This document shows, in pieces, positions 8,199-20,100 of a stretch of DNA of 64,000 nucleotides. The notes under the pieces were generated by a model. That model searched no databases. It saw only the letters and a program-made list of their open reading frames with translations, and was not told the origin of the DNA. A program made the translations under genes and the position numbers. Origin of the DNA: Nocardia neocaledoniensis (GTDB lineage: Bacteria; Actinomycetota; Actinomycetes; Mycobacteriales; Mycobacteriaceae); the NCBI RefSeq assembly GCF_003182135.1, contig NZ_QGTL01000003.1, positions 62,001-126,000 of the forward strand, in the 5' to 3' direction. Each line of letters starts with the position of its first letter. Position 1 is the stretch's first letter.

Positions 8199-11100
8199 CT
8201 CCGCAGGTGTCGGGCCAGGATCGGGCCGATCACGGACAGGGCCGCGGGGCTGGTGAGGCGGTTGTGTTCGTGGCCGGTCTGGTTGTCGATGATCGTGCCG
8301 GTGACGTAGGGGCGCCAGGTGGCGGCGTTGGGTTCGTAGCCGGGGCGGGCGCTGGTGCTGCTGAAGAAGAGCAGGTCACCGTCGTAGAGCTCGGGGCGGT
8401 AGGCGGCGGACTCGCGGATCACCTGCTGGTAGTCGGTGTAGAGACGGCGCAGCGTGGCGGGGGTGATGCCGCCGAGCAGGCCCTCGTTGCCGGCGCCGAC
8501 CTCGTTGTCGGCGCCGGACAGCGGTGCGGCGGGCGCGTGATCCGCCGCGGAATCGGCCGGCGACGCTGGCGGCTCGATTCGATCGGAGGCGGCGTCGGCG
8601 CGCACGAGGTGGGCGGCGTCGCGGGCCGCGGCCGGATCGAGTCCGCCGAATTCGGCGAGCAGGGTCTCCGGTGGCGGGAGTTCGGTGGCGCTGGCCGGGT
8701 CGACATCGGCGCGCCCGTCGAGGATCGCCAGCAGGTCGACGGCGGCACCGCGGTGCTGGAGTTCGACGGCGACGGCGTGCGCGATCGGTCCGCCCGCGGA
8801 ATAGCCGAGCAGCCGGTAGGGGCCTGCGGGCTGGATCGCCTGGATCTCGTCGGCGTAGCGGTGCACGCGATCGCGCAGCGGCCGATCGGGCTGTTGGGCC
8901 GCGATGCCGGGCGACTGCAGGCCGTAGACCGGGAACCCGGGGTCGAGATGGCCGGGCAGACCCGAGTAGCACCAGGCGACGCCGATCGCGGGGTGCACAC
9001 AGAACAGGGCGGGTCCGGCGCCTTCGGCCCGCAGCGGCAGGACCGTGCGCAGCGCCGGATCGACGGCCGTGTCGTCGGCGTCGGCGAGGCGCTGGGCCAG
9101 CGCGGCGGGTGTGGGATCGCCGAACATCCACTGCACCGGCATGGCGACGCCGAGTCGCTCGCGTAGCTCGGCCACCAGCCGGATGGCGACCATGGAGGTG
9201 CCGCCGAGCTCGAAGAAGTTGTCGTCCAAGCCGACTCGCTCGACATCGAGAACCGTTTCGAACGCGGCGACCACGGCGTGCTCGGTGGGCGTCACCGCGG
9301 GCCGGTACGGCAGGTCGACCCGATGCACCGGCACCACCGGGTGCACGACCGTTCCCGGCGGCGCGGTCACGTCGAGGTCGCCCAGTGCCAGTTTCGGATT
9401 CGCGGTCAGCGCGTCGAGTACGTCGACGAACCGTTCACCGAGGACACGCGCGGTGGACTCCTCGAACAGATCGCGGGCGAAGGTCAGCGTGCCCGAGATC
9501 CCGGCGGGCGCGCCGTCGCGGTCGACGTTCTCCGCCAGCATCCACTCCAGATCGAATTTCGCTCCCACGGGCGGCATTTCGAGCGGCTCGACCCGTAGGC
9601 CGGGCAGTTCCAGCGGTTCCCGGTCGAAGTTCTGGAAGACCAGCAGCACCTGGAACAGCGGGTGGTGGGCGGTGGACCGGGCGGGCGCCATCACCTCGAC
9701 GAGCCGTTCGAAGGGCACATCGGCGTTGCCGAACGCGTCCAGGTCGCCGTCCTTGGTCGCGGCGAGCAGACTGTCGAAGGTCGCCTCGGGATGGACGTGG
9801 CTGCGCAGCACCAGGGTGTTGACGAACATGCCGACCAGGTCGTCGAGTTCGCCGTCGCCGCGGCCCGCGATCACCGAGCCGATCGACACGTCGGTGGTGT
9901 CGGACAGCCGCGCGAGCAGCACGGCGAGCGCGGCGTGGGCCACCATGAACACGCTGACGCCGTGCCAGCGCGCCAGCTCTCCGACCCGCCGCTGGACGGC
10001 GGCGTCGATGTCGAATTCCACCAGCCCCGCGCGGTGGGTGAGCACCGCGGGGCGCGGACGGTCGGTCGGCAGCGCCGAGACCTCGGGCAGGCCGTCGAGT
10101 GTGGTGCGCCAGTAGTCGAGCTGGCGGTACGCCACGCTGTCGGGATCGTCCTCGGCGCCGAGCAGTTCGTGCTGCCACAGCGCGTAGTCGGCGTACTGCA
10201 GCGGCAGCGGTGTCCAGGTGGGCGGCGTGCAGGCCAGGCGGGCCGCGTAGGCGAGGAGCATGTCGCGGGTCAGCGGCGCCAGTGACCAGCCGTCGGAGGC
10301 GATGTGGTGCATCGCGACCGCGATCACGGATCGCCGCTCGTCGACGCGCAACAGCGTGACCCGCAGCGGCAGTTCGGTGGTGAGGTCGAAGCCGCGCCCG
10401 ATCTCCTCGGCCACGCGTTCGTTGATCCGCTCCGGCGCGCAGTCGGCGACCCGCACCGGGATCCGGGCGGCGGCGACCGGCCGGATCTCCTGGTACGGCT
10501 CACCGTCGGCGTCGACCGGATACACCGTGCGCAGCGACTCGTGCCGGGCCACCACGTCCATCAACGCCGCCCGCAGGACCTCCGGATCGAGCTCGCCGTC
10601 GAGTTCCAGCGCGATCGGCACATTGTGGGCGGCAGAAGTGGGGTCGTACCGATTGAGGAACCACATGCGCCGCTGCGCCGCCGAGAGCGGGAGGCGGTCC
10701 GGGCGGTGCCGTGGGCCCGGCCTCGGTCCCGGCGGCGCCGTGGCGGTGCGCACGGCCGAGGCCAGCTCGGCCACCGTCGGCGCGTCGAAGACCATGCGGA
10801 CCGGCACCCGGGCGTCGAGGGCGGCGCCGAGCCTGGCCGCGATCCTGGTCGCGATCAGCGAGTTGCCGCCGAGTGCGAAGAAGTTGTCGTCCAAGCCGAC
10901 CCTGGCGACGCCGAGCAGCTCGGCGAAGGTGTCGGCGACGGTCCGCTCGGTGGGGGTCACCGGCGCGCGAAACCGGCCGGACCGCAGATCGGGGGCGGGT
11001 AGGGCCCTGCGGTCGAGCTTGCCGTTACCGGTGCGCGGCAGCGCGTCGAGGACAACGAACGCGGTCGGCACCATGTAGGACGGAAGACGCTGAGCCAGCG

Positions 11101-14100
11101 CTTCTTTCACCGTGTCGACGGTGAAGGCGGCGTCGCGTTCCGGTACGAGGTAGGCGACGAGCAACTCGCCCAGCGCCTCGTCGGCGTGCACCGTCACCAC
11201 GGCCTGATGCACCGCCGGGTCGGCCGTGAGGGCCGCCTCGATCTCGCCTGGCTCGATCCGCAGCCCGCGCAGCTTCACCTGCAGATCGGAGCGGCCCAGG
11301 TATTCGAGGACGTGATTGCGCCTGCGGACGAGATCGCCGGTGCGATACATCCTTTCGCCGCAGGCGTCGCTGCGGACCGGCTGGCCGGCCGACTGGTGCG
11401 CCGCGGGACCGGCAGCCGATGCCGCGGGGTCCGCAGCGGATGCCGAAGCGCCGGCCGGTGCGGAGGTCTCGCTGACCGCGGAAGATACTCGGCGCGTGGC
11501 TGTTCGGCGCGTGGCTGGTCGGCCCGCCGCGTAGGGGTTCGCGACGAAGCGTGCGGCGGTCAGGTCGGGGCGGTTGTGGTAACCACGGGCGAGGGCGGGG
11601 CCCGCCAAGTACAGCTCGCCGACCACGCCGTCAGGGACAGGATGCAGGCGCTCGTCGAGGACCATGGCTACGAGGCCGGGAACCGCGGTGCCGATGGTGA
11701 TCTCGCATCCGGGACGCAGGGATCCGGTGCCGGTGGCCCAGATGGTCGCCTCGGTGGGGCCGTAGTCGTTGAAGTGGAGGCGCTCCGGCGCGGCCCACCG
11801 CTGGACCAGTTCGGGCGGGCAGGGTTCGCCGCCGGTGATGATGGCGCGCAGGTGTTCGTGGTGCACGGTGTCGACCGAGCCGAGCGCCGACGGGGTGAGC
11901 GCGATGTGGGTGACCCGCTCGCGGGCGAGCAACTCCCCCAGCTCCGCCCCACCGAACGCGGTCGGCCCGGCGATCACCAGCGTCGCCGCGGCGCCCACGG
12001 CGAGCAGCAGTTCCAGCACGGCGGCGTCGAAGCTGGGCGAGGCCACGTGCAGCACGCGGGATTCGGCATTCAGGCCCAGCCGCTCCCGTTGCGCGGCGAC
12101 CAGATTGGCGAGACCGGCGTGCGTCACGACCACACCTTTGGGGCGGCCGGTCGAGCCCGAGGTGAAGATGACATACGCGGGGTTCGCCAGTCGCGTGGGC
12201 CCGCGGAGTTCCGTGGGATCGATCGGCGCGTCCGAGGTACCCGCCGGCTCGCCGTCGCAGGCCGGGTCGTCGAGCATCAACCACCGCACAGCTTCCCCGC
12301 CACTCCCCGGACGGTCGCTCGTGATGCCTAGGGTCGCGCCGGAGTCGATGAGTATCTGGGTGATGCGGTCGGTCGGATAGGCCGGGTCGACGGGGACGAA
12401 GGGGGCGCCGGTTTTGGCCACGGCCCAGACGGCGAGCACGGAGCCGGCGCTGCGGGTGAGGGCGACGACCACCGGGCGTTCGGGACCCGCACCCGCACGG
12501 ATCAGGATGCGGGCCAGGCGGTTCGAGTGCCGGTCGAGTTCGCGGTAGGTGAGTTCGGTTGTCCCGTCGACTATCGCGATGCCGTCCGGGTTGCGGGTGG
12601 CGGCGGCGCGCAACAGGTCGGGCAGCAGGGCGGGCGGGGCGACGGCGGGTAGCGGCGCACCGGGCAGGATCGTGCGCTCACGCCCGTCGAGGAGATCGAT
12701 ATCGCCCACCGGCACAGCGGGATTCGTGACCACCGCACGCAGAACGCGCAACCAGCGGTCGGCGATCCGCGCCGCGGTGCTCGCGTCGAACAGGTCGGTG
12801 GCGTAGCCGAAGCGCGCCGACAGCCCGCCCGCGCCGTCGTCACCGACGGTGACGCTGAGGTCGAAGCGCAGACTGCGCTGCTCGAGCTCGACCGGTTCGA
12901 CCCGCAGGTCGGGCAGCGTGAACTCGGTGTGGCCGAGATTCTGGAACACCAGCATGACCTGGACGAGCGGGTGCCTGGCGGCCGAGCGCGCTGGATCGAG
13001 CAGGTCCACGAGCTGTTCGAACGGCACCTCGGTGTGCGCGAAGGCATCGAGGTCGGTGCGCCGCACGTGCGCCAGCAGGTCGGTGAACGGCATCGCGGCG
13101 CCGACCTGGGTCCGCAGCACCACGGTGTTGACGAACATGCCGACCACCTCGTCGAGCTCGGCGATGCCGCGCCCGGCCACCGGCGTGCCGACGGCGACGT
13201 CGTCGGTGCCGCCGAGCCGGGCGAACAACACGGCGAGCGCGCTGTGCAGCACCATGAACAGCGAGCAGCGGTTCGTCGCGGCGAGCTGTTCCAGCGCGGC
13301 CCGCGTGCGTGCGTCGACGACACGGTGCACGGTGCCCGCGCGCAACGAAGCCACCGGTGGGCGCGGGCGGTCGGCCGGAAGCTCGAGGCGATCCGGCAGC
13401 CCGGCCAGCGTCTCGGTCCAGTAGGCGAGCTGACGGGCGGCCAGCGAGTCGGGGTCGTCCGGATCGCCGAGCCGATCACGCTGCCACAGGGTGTAATCCG
13501 CGAATTGCACGGGGGCCGACGGCCACTGCGGCGTGTCCTCGGCGACCCTGGCGGTATAGGCGGTCATCACGTCGCGGGCCAGCAGGCCCATCGAGTACCC
13601 GTCGGCGCTGATGTGGTGCACGACCACGGCGAGCACGTGTCGATCGGCGGCGAGCCGGAACAGCCGCACCCGCAGGGGAACCGCCGAGGCGACGTCGAAA
13701 CCGGCGCTGACACAGTCGAAGACGGCGTCGGACAGCTCGGACTCGGCTACGTCGATCGGCTCGACATGGTCGGCGAGTTCCTCTGGCGCCACCACCACCT
13801 GGTACCCGACGCCGTCGTGATCGGGGTACATCGTGCGCAGCGCCTCGTGCCTGCCGACCACATCGGTCAGCGCCGCGCGCAGGGCGGCGACCTCGAGCCG
13901 TCCGGTCAGTCGCAGGACGACCGGAATGTTGTAGGCGCCGGAGTCGGGGTCGTACTGGTTGACGAACCACATGCGGCGTTGCGCGGGGGCGAGGGGAATC
14001 CGGTCGGGGCGTGGCCCGGCGGACGGGCCGCCGAGCGCGTTCGCGGGCAGTGCGGTCTCGCCGCCGAGGCGGGCCGCGAGCCCGTGTACGGTCGGCGCCT

Positions 14101-17100
14101 CGAACAGCAGCCGCAGCGGCACCTCGACACCGAGTTCGGCGCCGAGCCGCGCGGCGACCCTGGTGGCCGACAGCGAGTCGCCGCCGAGGGCGAAGAAGTC
14201 GTCGTCCGCGCCGACCTCGGACCGGCCGAGCACCGCACCGTAGGCCTGGGCGACCAGGCATTCGGCGCCGACCGGCGCGACATAGGGCGCGGCGGTGAGC
14301 CGTGGCTCGGGCAGCGCGCGCACATCGACCTTGCCGTTGCCGGTGACCGGCAGCGCGTCGAGCACGGTGACCGTGGCGGGCACCAGGTGCCGGGGCAGCC
14401 TGCGCACCAGGAATTCGCGCAGTGCCGTCGGGGACGGCTCGGCGCCGGCGACCGGCGCCACATACGAGGCCAGTGTCTGTTTGCCGTCGGGCCCCTGCCG
14501 TGGCACGGTCACCGACAACGCGACACCCGGCGCGCCGAGCAGCGCCGCGTCCACCTCGCCAGGTTCCACCCTGATCCCGTGCAGCTTCACCTGGGAATCG
14601 TTGCGGCCCAAGTAGTTCAGCCGGTTGGCCGTGGTGCGGCGCACCAGATCGCCGGTGCGGTACATCCGTTCGCCTGGCGCGCCGAACGGGTCGGCCACGA
14701 ACCGCTCGGCCGTGCGGGCGGGCGCGCCCACGTAGCCGCGGGCCAGTCCGGGTCCCATCAGATAGAGCTCGCCGACCGCGCCGGGTGGCACCGGGCGCAG
14801 CCAGCGGTCCAGGACCGCCAGGCCGCAGCCGGGCAGCGGCACACCGAGATCGCCCGCGTCGTCCCTGCTCAGCGGCGCGCTCAGGGTGACGGCCACGGTG
14901 GCTTCGGCCGGACCGTAGGAGCTGAGCATCGTGCGGCCGTGGCCGAGACGCGCGACCAGCTCGGGTGGGCAGGATTCGCCGCCGGTGACGATCGTGCGCA
15001 CGCCGGCGACGGCGGCCGTCGGCAGCGTGGTGAGGACCGCGGGCGGGGCGACGAGGTGGGTCACCCCGGTGCCGGTGATCGTGTCGGCGAGCGCGTCGCC
15101 CGCGGTGGCCGACGGCGCGGCGATCACCAGCGTCGCACCGGTGTGACAGCCGGTGAGCCACACCAGGATCGCGGCGTCGAAGGCCGGATTCATGCACAGC
15201 AGGAGCCGGTCGCCGGGGCCGGTCCGCAGGCGCTCCGCCACACCGGCGACCAAGCCGCTGAGGCCGGCGTGGGAGACCATGACGCCCTTGGGGATTCCGG
15301 TCGAGCCGGACGTGTGGATCAGGTAGGCGGGGTGCCCGGCGTGCAGGGGTCGGACACGGTCGGCATCGGTCACCGGCCGAGTCGAACAGTCGGCCGACGA
15401 CGCTCGCCGCCCGACTCGCGTGGACGCCTCCTCCGTGCGCGTACGGTCGCCGGTCGCCGTGTCGACCGGCGAGGTGTGCGTCGTCGGCACGCTCGCCGCA
15501 TCCGTTCGGGGGTCTGCGGCGGCGGCCCGGCCGTCGACACGCAGCCAGTGAACGCTGTCGGACAGCATGTTTCGATAGTCGTCACCGGTGATGCCGAGGC
15601 GGGCGCCGCAGCCGCGGGCGATGGTGGCGATGCGGTCGGCGGGGTGATCGAGGTCGACGGGGACGAAGGCGGCGCCGGACTTGGCGATCGCCCACGCGGC
15701 CAGCAGCCAGTCCGCCGAGCGCGGCAGGGCGATCAGGACGGTGTCCTCGGGTCCCGCGCCCGCGGCGATGATCGCGCGAGCCAGCTGATTCGACCGGCTG
15801 TCGAGGTCGGCGTAGCTGAGCGTTGTGTCGTTGTCCACCACCGCGATCCGGCCGTCGGCCAGGCCGTCCGCGATCAGGTCGGGCAGGAGGCGCAGGGGTC
15901 GCGGCCGGACCCGGACGACCTCCCCGCCGGGCACACCGCGCACCGCCACCGTGGGCTGCGCCGGGTCGGCGAGCTGATCGAGGATCCTGGCCAGCCGCCG
16001 GGCGAGGGCCGTGGCCTCCGCCTCGTCGAAGAACCGATCCGAGCAGGTGAGTTCGAGCCGCAGACCGTCGTGGGCGAACGCGGCCAGGCACAGCGGATAG
16101 TGGGTGCCGTCGCGGCCGTGGAAATCGCGGACCCGCAGCTGGGCCTGGGCCGAGGCGGCGCGCAGGGCCTCGACATCCATCGGATACGACTCGAAGACCA
16201 TGCTGGTGTCGAACAGCGGGCCGAGTCCGGCGATCGCCTGGATCTCGTTCAGGCCCAGGATGTTTCGATCCACCAGTGCGCCCTGCTCGCGCTGCACCCT
16301 GGTCAGCAGATCACCGACCGGCTCGTCCGGGGTCAGGCCGATGCGCACCGGGACGGTGTTGACCAGCATGCCGACGATGCGCTCCGCTCCCGGCAGGTCC
16401 GGTGGGCGACCGGACACCGTGGTGCCGAACACGAGATCCGTGTGGCCGGTCAGTTCGGCCAGCAGCAGCGCCCACGCGGTCTGCACGACGGTGTTCAGCG
16501 TGACGCCGCGCTCGGCGCGATGGCGGTCCAGCGCGGCGGCGGTACCCGGTGCCAGCGGGACCTCGCGACGCAGCTCATCGGGCTCACCGTCGTGGGTGCG
16601 CGGCGGACGGACCGCGGTGACCAGGGTCGGCCCGGCCAATCCCGTCAGCGCGTCCGACCAGGCGGCCTCGGCCGCGGCGGCGTCCTGGCGGTGCAGCCAG
16701 CTCAGATACCGCTCGTAGGAGACCGGCTCGGGGAGGGCGGCGCTCGGGGTGTCGTAGAGCGCGAGCAGCTCGCCGAACAGCAGCGGCATGGACCAGCCGT
16801 CGAGGACGAGATGGTGGTTGGTGACGATCAAGCGGGTATCGCCCGGCCCGCATCGCACGCACAGGAAGCGCAGCAGCGGTGGCCGTTCGGGGTCGAACGG
16901 GCGGGCGAGTTCCTCCGCCGCGAGACGGGAGCAGTCGTCCGGGCTCGCGTCGAGCACCCGCCAGGGGACGGTGACCTCGTCGACGACCAGCTGCACCGCC
17001 GCGTCGGCGGTGGTCACGAAGGCCGTGCGCAGCGCCGGATGCCTGCGCACGAGGGCGGCGGTCGCAGACTCGAGCCGCGCCGGATCCACATCGCCGTCGA

Positions 17101-20100
17101 GTGCGAAGACGGCCTGCACGGCGTATCTGTCGGGGTGCCCCGCGGTGAGCCGGGTGTGGAACAGCAGGCCCTGCTGCAACGGTGACAGCGGCCAGACGTC
17201 TTCGAGGCGCGGGTAGCGGCACTGCCAGTCGACGAGCTGGGCCCCGGTGACCGGTACCAGCGCGATGTCCGACGGGGTCAGCCTGGCCGCGCCTGGTTCG
17301 GCGATCGCCCGCGCGATCGCGGTCAGGCCGTCCGCCCAGCGCCGGGCGATCCGTGTCACCTCGTCGCGAGCGAGGACGTCCGACGGGAACCGACACACCG
17401 CGTGCACTCTCGGCCCGTCGGCGTCCTCGATGGTCACCGCGTCCACGGCGAGCACCGCGTTGGCGGGGAGTTCGGCATCGCCGGCGGCGCCGAGCCGGTC
17501 CGCGACGTCGACGGGCAGCCACGGGAGGCCGGGGTCGGTGTTCGCGAGCTGGCCCAGGTAGTTGAACCCGACGGCTGGTTCGCCCAGGGCCGCGAGCCGC
17601 TCGGCCGTGTCGGACCGCAGGTACCGCAGCAGCCCGAAGCCGAAGCCGCCGTGCGGGATCGCTCGCAGCTGCTCCTTCACCGCGGCCACCATGGCGACCG
17701 GGTATGGATCGTCGCCGAGGTCGAGCGCGATCGGGAACTGGCTGGTGAACCAGCCGACGGTGCGGGACAGGTCGGCGCCGGGCACCACCGTTTCGTCCCT
17801 GCCGTGGCGTTCCAGCATGAGCAGCGCGGGCCCCGAAGTGCCGTGATGATCGGACACGGCCGCCGCCAGCGCGGCGAGCAACGCCTCCTCGACGCCGCAG
17901 CGCAGGCAGGTCGGCAGGTGCCGCACCAGCTGTGCGCTCGTCTCTGTCGAGAGGGTGAGCTCCCACCGGTCCAGCCCGGTACCCACATCGCGCGCGGGAT
18001 CCAGGTCGCGGCGCCCCCATCGCGGTTGTGGCGCATCGAGCACACCGCACCAGTAGTCGAGCTCGTCCCGCCACTGCGGCTGCTCGGCCGCCGCCGCGAG
18101 TGCGTGCGCCCACGTCCGTACGGAGGTGCCGACCGGTGGCAGCTGGGGTGAATTCCCCACCGCGACAGCGCTCCAAGCGGTCATGAGGTCGGCGACCAGG
18201 ATGCGCCAGGAGACGGCATCGACAGCGAGGTGATGCGCGGCAACGACCAGCCGCCCGCGCGATGCACCCTGGTCCGCGCCGCGCATCGCGTCACCGCTGG
18301 GCTCGCCCCGGCCCATGCCGCGCAGCTCGTGGCCACCGGGTCCGCCCTCGGAGCGCGCGCCGGGAAGGGTGTCGTGTCGTCCGCCATCGCCATTGACCGG
18401 GAGCGTGTCGTAGCGGCTGTCGCCGGGGCGGTGGGCCGGCGCGCTGTGGTCCGTCTCGTCCAGGTCGAGCCAGGTCGCGGCCAGGGCGACACCGGATGCG
18501 GGGTCGAGGCGGTCGACCGCTGCCGTGATCGCCGCGTCGATGGTGGGCGTGTCGAGGCGGGCGCATGAGCGGTGGTCCAGCACTGTGGCGGCGTCGATGG
18601 TCGCGGGGGCGGCCACTTCGAGGCGGTCGCCGTCGATGACGCGGAGGCGCAGCATGTCGTGGCGGTCGAGGACGGCCTGGAGGGTGCGGGCCAGGGTGCG
18701 GCGATCGACGCCAGCGGGCAGGGCGAGCACCATGGTCTGGGCGAAGTGCCGCCAGCCCGGACGGGCGAGCAGCCACTTCACGATCGGCGTCGGCGGGACG
18801 TAACCCACTCCGCCGCCTGGCAATTCGCGCAGGACCTGCCGCTCCCCCGGCTCGGCCACCACCGCGGCCAGCCCGGCCGGGGTGGGATGCTCGAACACGT
18901 CGCGCGCCGAGAAGATCAGATCGGCGGCGCGGCCCATCGACACCAGCTGGATCGACAGGATCGAGTCGCCGCCGAGCGCGAAGAACGACGCCTCCGCCGA
19001 CACCTCGGGTACCCCGAGGACCTGCGCGAACAGGGCACACAGCGCCTGCTCCACCGCGGTGGCACCGGCCCTCTGCGCCGCAGGCGCGGCCACCGGTTCG
19101 GGCAGTGCCCGCCGATCGACCTTCCCGTTTCCGGTGAGCGGCAACGCATCCAGCACGGTCACCGTCGCCGGGACCAGGTGCGCGGGCAACCGTTCCAGGC
19201 AGTACTCCCGCAGCATCGCCCCGTCGAGCGACATCGGCTCATCGTGCACCGGCACCACATACGAGGCGAGCATGTCCCGCCCCGACGCCCCGGACCGCAC
19301 CACCGTCACCGCGAATTCCACCCCAGGGCAGCCGGCCAGCACGGCGTCGACCTCCCCTGGCTCGACCCGCATCCCCCGCAACTTCACCTGGAAATCGCTG
19401 CGCCCCAGGTACTCCAGCACGAAGCCGGTCGACCGAGCGCCATCGACATGAAGTACTTCACCACTCACCGTTCGGTCCGCACCGGGCGCCGACGATGCCA
19501 TCGCCTCGTCGTTGGAGTGCGGGTCGGCGCCGTTTCGGTCGGGCGACGCGTGGCCGGCGGTTTCGGCGGCGTGCCAGCGGACCAGGTCGCCGGTGCGGTA
19601 CATGCGTTCGCCGGGGGCGCCGAAGGGGTTGGGGATCATGCGCTGGGCGGTGGCGCCGGGGCGGCTCGCGTAACCCCGGGCGAGGCCGGGACCAGCGATA
19701 TACAGCTCGCCGGGAGTTTCGGCCGGGACGGGTCGCAGGTGCCGATCGAGGACGTGCAGGGTGACGCCGGGGATCGGTGAGCCGAGGCCCGCGTGACGGT
19801 CGGCCCGCAGCGGCGGCGTGAACGTCGCGGCGACCGTGGTTTCCGAGGGGCCGTAGGAGTTCACCAGGGCGCGGCCGGGTCCGAAGCGGGCGACCACCTC
19901 CGGCGGGCAGGCCTCGCCGCCGGTGGAGACCGCGCGGACACCGTCGAGCGCGCCGGGCGGCAGCGTCGTGAGAACGGCGGGAGTCGAGCACAGGTGGGTG
20001 ATCTCGCTGTCGCGGATCACCGCGGCCAGCCCGGCGCCCGCCACCGCGTCGGGGTCGGCGATCACCAGCGTCGCCCCGGCGGTGAAAGCGACCAGCAATT

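Noticed and set aside
12929..17185. A 1418-residue open frame antisense to the NRPS
   Set aside because: Composition (His/Arg/Gly/Asp-rich, no motifs) is that of a GC-rich antisense frame; the opposite strand encodes intact, motif-rich NRPS domains.
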